From: Bacillota bacterium
GTDB taxonomy: Bacteria > Bacillota > Clostridia > Lachnospirales > Lachnospiraceae
DNA: 18,005 nucleotides
Reading direction: 5' to 3'
Assembly: GCA_023428885.1 (NCBI GenBank)
Contig: JAEYWQ010000394.1
Coordinates: forward strand, 1 to 18,005
The position numbers and the translations under genes are program-made. The first letter of the stretch is position 1. Every line of letters starts with the position of its first letter. Below the pieces are notes generated by a model that worked only from the letters and a program-made list of their open reading frames with translations, was not told the DNA's origin and searched no databases. This document shows positions 15,213 through 18,005 of this stretch, in pieces.

Positions 15213-15608
15213 TTATAATACCTTTGCTAATACACCGTTAACAAAACTAGCAGAGGAATCTCCACCATATTTTTTTGCAAGTTCTACTGCTTCATTGATT
15301 GCAACCTTCATTGGGATCTCTTCATCATACTTGATCTCGAAAGTAGCCAAACGCATAATATTTAGGTCCACTTTACCCATACGATTTAACTTCCAGCCAC
15401 TAGTCGCTTCTGCTAGAATATTATCAATTTCACCAAGCTTTTCACTAATCTTGTTGAATCTTTCTTGGAGATAGCTTTGCTCTTCCTCCGATGCTACTTC
15501 TAATGTATCAAAATAAAATTCAAGCTGTTCGTTTAATTCACTTGGTTCGTGAAACTCCTTACGAAACAACATACGAAATAAATGTTCTCTAATTTCTCTT
15601 CTTGTCAT
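15213..15608 (-). CDS. nusB: Transcription antitermination factor NusB
   Basis: NusB binds boxA RNA with NusE (ribosomal protein S10) and supports antitermination of rRNA operons. The product is an all-helical protein of 131 residues beginning MTRREIREHLFRMLF and containing the family stretch NRMGKVDLNIMRLATFEIKY. The C-terminal signature is IPMKVAINEAVELAKKYGG, then SASFVNGVLAKV. Two ATG codons stand side by side (15611 and 15608); I take the second because AGGAGG is 5 bases before it. A 26-bp palindrome ends only about 10 bases above this ribosome site, so it may affect initiation. xseA follows after 3 bases. Confidence 0.97.
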   Translation of the reverse strand: MTRREIREHLFRMLFRKEFHEPSELNEQLEFYFDTLEVASEEEQSYLQERFNKISEKLGEIDNILAEATSGWKLNRMGKVDLNIMRLATFEIKYDEEIPMKVAINEAVELAKKYGGDSSASFVNGVLAKVL

Positions 15609-15628
15609 CATTTCCTCCTGGGGAACTA

Positions 15629-15654
15629 GATTGAAAAATCATGATTTTTCAATC
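15629..15654. repeat. Perfect 26-bp palindrome in the nusB leader
   Basis: The whole stretch reads the same on both strands, with half-site GATTGAAAAATCA. In the transcript it would fold into a hairpin of up to 11 bp, ending about 10 bases before the nusB AGGAGG (15613-15618). The stem is A/T-rich and is not followed by a T run on the minus strand, so a standard terminator is unlikely. It may be an operator, a translation-control hairpin or a dispersed genomic repeat. Confidence 0.7.
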
Positions 15655-15685
15655 GGTAAATTTGTGCCGACGCCCAAGTTTGCGG

Positions 15686-15772
15686 TTTGCCGGCAACATG
15701 TAGTTTTAATGTGAAAAGAAAGCAATTTTCACATACCTTATTTTATAAGTAAAACAAGCTGCTTCACTTGTT
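15686..15772. repeat. Series of short inverted repeats between asp23 and nusB
   Basis: Three further symmetric elements follow the 26-bp palindrome: TTGCCGGCAA (a perfect 10-bp palindrome, near 15688-15697); ATGTGAAAA (15709-15717) pairing with TTTTCACAT (15726-15734) around an 8-base loop; and AACAAG (15753-15758) with CTTGTT (15767-15772). On the minus strand the last one is followed by TTTT and may act as a weak terminator or attenuator after asp23. Confidence 0.5.
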
Positions 15773-15836
15773 ATGAATAAAAGAGGAGGTGTCAAATACA
15801 CATAAGAATATGCGATTTAACCCCCCGCCAATTTTC

Positions 15837-16229
15837 CTATTGCTTTGTATGTTCAATATCTACTCCAACGATGTGAATATTCACTTCTGATACGGTTAAA
15901 CCTGTCATATTCTCAATCGCAGTCTTCACTTTATCCTGCACTTTAGCAGAAGTTTTAGGAATACTATAGCCATATTTCATTGTAATCGATAGCTCTACAG
16001 AAACGGACTTCTCTAAGAGTTCAATCTTAACTCCCTTAGACAAATTCTTCATTCCTAATTTACCAACGATCTCTTTGGTTAGATTACCAGTTAATGCTGC
16101 CACACCTTCTACTTCAGTTGCTGCAAGACCAGCGATTGTAGCCACAACATCATCTGCTATCTTAACTTCTCCTATTTTCCCTGATGCTTCCATTGTGTAA
16201 GCATTACTATTTTGGAGTTCTTTATTCAT
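15837..16229 (-). CDS. Asp23/Gls24 family envelope stress protein (YqhY-like)
   Basis: This is a small protein of the Asp23 (DUF322) family, related to Bacillus YqhY, whose loss is linked to faulty control of fatty acid synthesis; Staphylococcus Asp23 is associated with the membrane. I start at ATG 16229 (130 residues, MNKELQNSNAY) because of a strong AGGAGG 8 bases upstream. A longer frame to 16292 lacks such a site. Family features are GEVKIADDVVATIAGLAATEVEGVAALTG (about 20-48, described here as a run of conserved positions), a central beta segment KGVKIELLEKSVSVELSITM, and a C-terminal VQDKVKTAIENMTGLTVSEV followed by NIHIVGV. It has its own strong promoter and a long leader. A position directly above nusB is classical for yqhY genes. 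Confidence 0.94.
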   Translation of the reverse strand: MNKELQNSNAYTMEASGKIGEVKIADDVVATIAGLAATEVEGVAALTGNLTKEIVGKLGMKNLSKGVKIELLEKSVSVELSITMKYGYSIPKTSAKVQDKVKTAIENMTGLTVSEVNIHIVGVDIEHTKQ

Positions 16230-16304
16230 AGGTATTACCTCCTGTATTTCATGCGTATATCCGCGCTCAATTAAATCCTTGTAAAAATTCAATCTTCAAA
16301 CCTT

Positions 16305-16367
16305 AATTAGCATGAATTATGAGCTTACCGCAAGCAAGATTTACTTGCTTGGGTGTTAATGCTAATT
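16305..16367 (-). other. Nested hairpin in the asp23 5' untranslated leader
   Basis: An outer 9-bp stem (16305-16313 with 16359-16367, AATTAGCAT/ATGCTAATT) encloses an inner 8-bp stem CAAGCAAG (16331-16338) with CTTGCTTG (16344-16351) and a 5-base loop. It lies about 20-85 bases after the predicted transcription start and about 75 bases before the asp23 ATG. It is not followed by a T run. It matches no riboswitch class I recognise and may be a cis-acting RNA or a protein site. Confidence 0.5.
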
Positions 16368-16395
16368 TAACTGAATTATTACAAATCCTACATCT

Positions 16396-16424
16396 ATTAT
16401 AGCAAAGGAATGATAAATTTGCAA
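16396..16424 (-). promoter_or_regulatory. Strong SigA-type promoter of asp23 (and likely nusB-tlyA)
   Basis: Minus strand: -35 TTGCAA (16424-16419), exactly 17 bases, then -10 TATAAT (16401-16396). The predicted start near 16389 gives a leader of about 160 bases. It is the best promoter in the window and probably drives asp23 and, with read-through, the nusB-xseA-xseB-ispA-dxs-tlyA block. Confidence 0.8.
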
Positions 16425-16491
16425 AGAGTTTATAATAATAGCTAATATCTCATTCTCATTATTAACGGATAACGCTCAGTTATACACTGAT

Positions 16492-17283
16492 TTAGTCTTC
16501 TGTTACAACATTTGTAATCACAATATTACTAAGGTCGGCACCTGTTTTTCTCATAACTACGTCTTCTATGATTGCTTTATCTTGATCTGTTAATGAAGTG
16601 CTATTCACAATAACATCAACGCTATCTTCTACGATAGAAACTACAGCACCAGAGAAGCCTTTCGCTTCCAGAAGAATTTCAGTGGAGCTTTCCTTCTCAG
16701 CGATTGTTGTTAATTCCATTAAGGCATCGGAAGCTTTATCTTTTAATTCTTGAGAAGTATTGGTATCTGCGATAATATCCATCAAACTTTCTCTGTTCTT
16801 AGCTCTTGTCTGCTCTCTCGTTAATTTAGCAGTGGAAAAGTATGCAGAACTAATCGTTGTGCTTGCAAGAATTGCTTCGCCTGGAGCTGCTGTCTCAACT
16901 TCTGATTTCTTACCATCTGTTGCGGTCTTAGCATCTTTACTCTCAGCATCTGCTGCTTTCGCATCATCTTTAGATTCTTCAGCTACATTCTTATCATCAC
17001 CTTTTGCAACCATGCTGTCTTCCGTGGAAACAGGATCATTTACAACTAAGAGACTATCATTGGAAGCTTCACTGATATCTTCATCCGAAATATCCGCAAG
17101 ATCAGTATAGGAATCACCGTCAATCTCTGTAAATAGTTTATCTACACTTGAACTTGCTGCTTCTTCTAACTCGCTTTCCTTAGTTTTATCCCTTGAAAAA
17201 TTCAGATATCCTGCAATTGCAATCATAATCGCTAATGCGAAGATGATAATCTGGTTTTTCTTAAAGATATTCTTAACTTTCAT
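16492..17283 (-). CDS. spoIIIAH: Stage III sporulation protein AH
   Basis: SpoIIIAH is the mother-cell membrane protein that meets forespore SpoIIQ across the intermembrane space and forms a ring of the feeding-tube channel; it resembles the EscJ/PrgK ring proteins of type III secretion. The 263-residue product has a basic start (MKVKNIFKKN), one membrane helix (about 11-28), an acidic and Ala/Ser/Lys-rich linker (about 32-140), and the conserved ring-building domain from about 146 (SAYFSTAKLTREQTRAKNRE) to the end. The linker makes it longer than the Bacillus protein (about 218) and includes the imperfect repeat ESKDDAKA/ESKDAKTA. The start ATG at 17283 has GAGGG upstream. It follows spoIIIAG by 37 bases and ends the spoIIIA cluster, probably under the mother-cell factor SigE from a promoter outside the window. 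Confidence 0.94.
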   Translation of the reverse strand: MKVKNIFKKNQIIIFALAIMIAIAGYLNFSRDKTKESELEEAASSSVDKLFTEIDGDSYTDLADISDEDISEASNDSLLVVNDPVSTEDSMVAKGDDKNVAEESKDDAKAADAESKDAKTATDGKKSEVETAAPGEAILASTTISSAYFSTAKLTREQTRAKNRESLMDIIADTNTSQELKDKASDALMELTTIAEKESSTEILLEAKGFSGAVVSIVEDSVDVIVNSTSLTDQDKAIIEDVVMRKTGADLSNIVITNVVTED

Positions 17284-17320
17284 TTATGTACCCTCGCTTT
17301 CTTAAATAAATTCTAATCCC

Positions 17321-17941
17321 TTAATGACTCATCTGCAAAACCTGCACCTTATGAATCGGGATATCAAACAAAACAGATACTGCATTTGATATCATTGTTT
17401 GAATCTTCCCATCGCCAGCTCCTTGTGCAAGTACTATAACGCCTTTTATTCTTGGCACGATTTCCTTCGTGACATAAGGAACAGTTTCTCCTGCCTTGGT
17501 AGTTATCAAAACTGTCTCTTCCTCATATTGTGAATTGGAACTAACTCTACTGCCACCCGAAGTATCCGTCTCATTTAAGTTCTCTTGTGTGTTTGGCCTA
17601 TCTTTAAGCACAATTTGTTCTTCTGAGTTTTCTAAGGTTAGCATTACTTCAACCTTTCCAACACCCTCCATCTTTTCTAGTAGTTTCTTTAATTTATTCT
17701 CATAAATTGTAATGTATTCCTCTTCTTCTGATTCTTGTTTCGTATATGTATGAGTTGTAGATGTATTGGCAGTGGATTCTTGTACTTGGCCGGTTTCTTT
17801 CTTTTTTGAAAACAAATCAGGAACCGTTGCAAAAACCAAAAGAACTCCAGCCAAAAAGAGTAAAATTAGATGCTCTTTCTTTATATCTTTGATACTGAAT
17901 TTCCTTTTCTCATCAGCAACCTTCCCCTCACCTTTTTCCAT
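17321..17941 (-). CDS. spoIIIAG: Stage III sporulation protein AG
   Basis: SpoIIIAG forms a large ring in the mother-cell side of the SpoIIIA-SpoIIQ channel needed for late forespore gene expression. The 206 residues show a short cytoplasmic tail, one membrane helix (about 25-41, LILLFLAGVLLVFATV), a Ser/Thr/Lys/Glu-rich stretch, then the family domain. Clear family segments are LKKLLEKMEGVGKVEVMLTL and the late part KEIVPRIKGVIVLAQGAGD, then IQTMISNAVSVLFDIPIHKV. The start ATG at 17941 has AGGAGGAG upstream and overlaps the end of spoIIIAF by 14 bases. Length matches known homologues (about 200-230). Confidence 0.95.
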   Translation of the reverse strand: MEKGEGKVADEKRKFSIKDIKKEHLILLFLAGVLLVFATVPDLFSKKKETGQVQESTANTSTTHTYTKQESEEEEYITIYENKLKKLLEKMEGVGKVEVMLTLENSEEQIVLKDRPNTQENLNETDTSGGSRVSSNSQYEEETVLITTKAGETVPYVTKEIVPRIKGVIVLAQGAGDGKIQTMISNAVSVLFDIPIHKVQVLQMSH

Positions 17942-18005
17942 CGTGCTCCTCCTGTATATTAATATTTATATTATTACTATCCACATTATAGAAGTCCGCA
18001 AGCAT
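17928..18005 (-). CDS. spoIIIAF: Stage III sporulation protein AF, C-terminal end (partial)
   Basis: At the window edge an open frame of 25 codons runs into spoIIIAG and ends in TGA at 17930-17928, overlapping its ATG by 14 bases. The residues MLADFYNVDSNNINI then NIQEEHDGKR resemble the tail of clostridial SpoIIIAF (a folded domain ending in a 'xFY..' helix followed by a beta strand). The identity rests mainly on position, since spoIIIAF always precedes spoIIIAG in the spoIIIA operon, and less on sequence, because only the last residues are visible. Confidence 0.75.
   Translation of the reverse strand: MLADFYNVDSNNININIQEEHDGKR

Noticed and set aside
15790..15810. TTGACA on the minus strand near 15791-15796 as a nusB promoter
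   Set aside because: No acceptable -10 hexamer lies 16-18 bases downstream; the match is probably chance.
15775..15830. Plus-strand ribosome-like GAGGAGG followed by a small gene
   Set aside because: The next ATG (near 15809) opens a frame that runs antisense into asp23 and soon stops; no sensible product.
16290..16292. Start of asp23 at 16292
   Set aside because: The extra 21 residues are not family-like, and the strong AGGAGG lies directly before ATG 16229.
16440..16491. Terminator after spoIIIAH
   Set aside because: Only a 5-bp ATAAC/GTTAT hairpin without a T run is visible, too weak to call.

Overview
The window looks like chromosomal DNA from a low-GC, endospore-forming clostridium, most likely a Lachnospiraceae (cluster XIVa) member such as a Lachnoclostridium phytofermentans relative. 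The evidence is the strong A+T bias, near-consensus AGGAGG ribosome binding sites, spoIIIA sporulation genes, and a core asp23-nusB-xseAB-ispA-dxs-tlyA block like that of other Firmicutes. The species guess is inference. Every convincing gene lies on the minus strand, so transcription runs from high to low coordinates. I saw no rRNA or tRNA gene, insertion sequence, prophage or CRISPR array.

Right end (about 18005-16492): the tail of a spoIIIAF gene, then spoIIIAG and spoIIIAH. These build the forespore-mother cell channel of sporulation. Middle (16491-8483): a strong promoter and a structured leader precede asp23. Then come nusB, xseA, xseB, ispA, dxs and tlyA, packed with small gaps or overlaps. 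They cover transcription antitermination, exonuclease VII, the start of the MEP isoprenoid route plus farnesyl diphosphate synthesis, and an RNA methyltransferase-like protein. nadK and argR follow from their own promoter. Compared with the classical Bacillus order, accBC, folD, recN, spoIVB and spo0A are missing here and nadK is inserted; synteny ends after argR.

Next (8482-6762): yebC with its own extended -10 promoter, a structured leader and a strong terminator, then an unrecognised 143-residue membrane-anchored protein with its own promoter. Left end (6761-1): a LytS/YesM-type sensor kinase overlaps an AraC-type response regulator, a terminator follows, and then comes a CUT2-type sugar ABC transporter in the order ATPase, permease, lipoprotein binding protein (cut by the window edge). 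The two-component pair probably controls the transporter; the two upstream regions share an identical 14-base word.

The observations most worth a second look are: (1) the response regulator has no ATG, GTG or TTG that would give a full receiver domain, and instead an ATA codon overlaps the kinase stop as ATAA, where an ATGA overlap would be expected; (2) the shared 14-mer before kinase and transporter; (3) a 26-bp perfect palindrome just before the nusB ribosome binding site; and (4) structured untranslated leaders before asp23 and yebC. I did not find a clearly new multi-gene system. Most of the window is well-known core genome.
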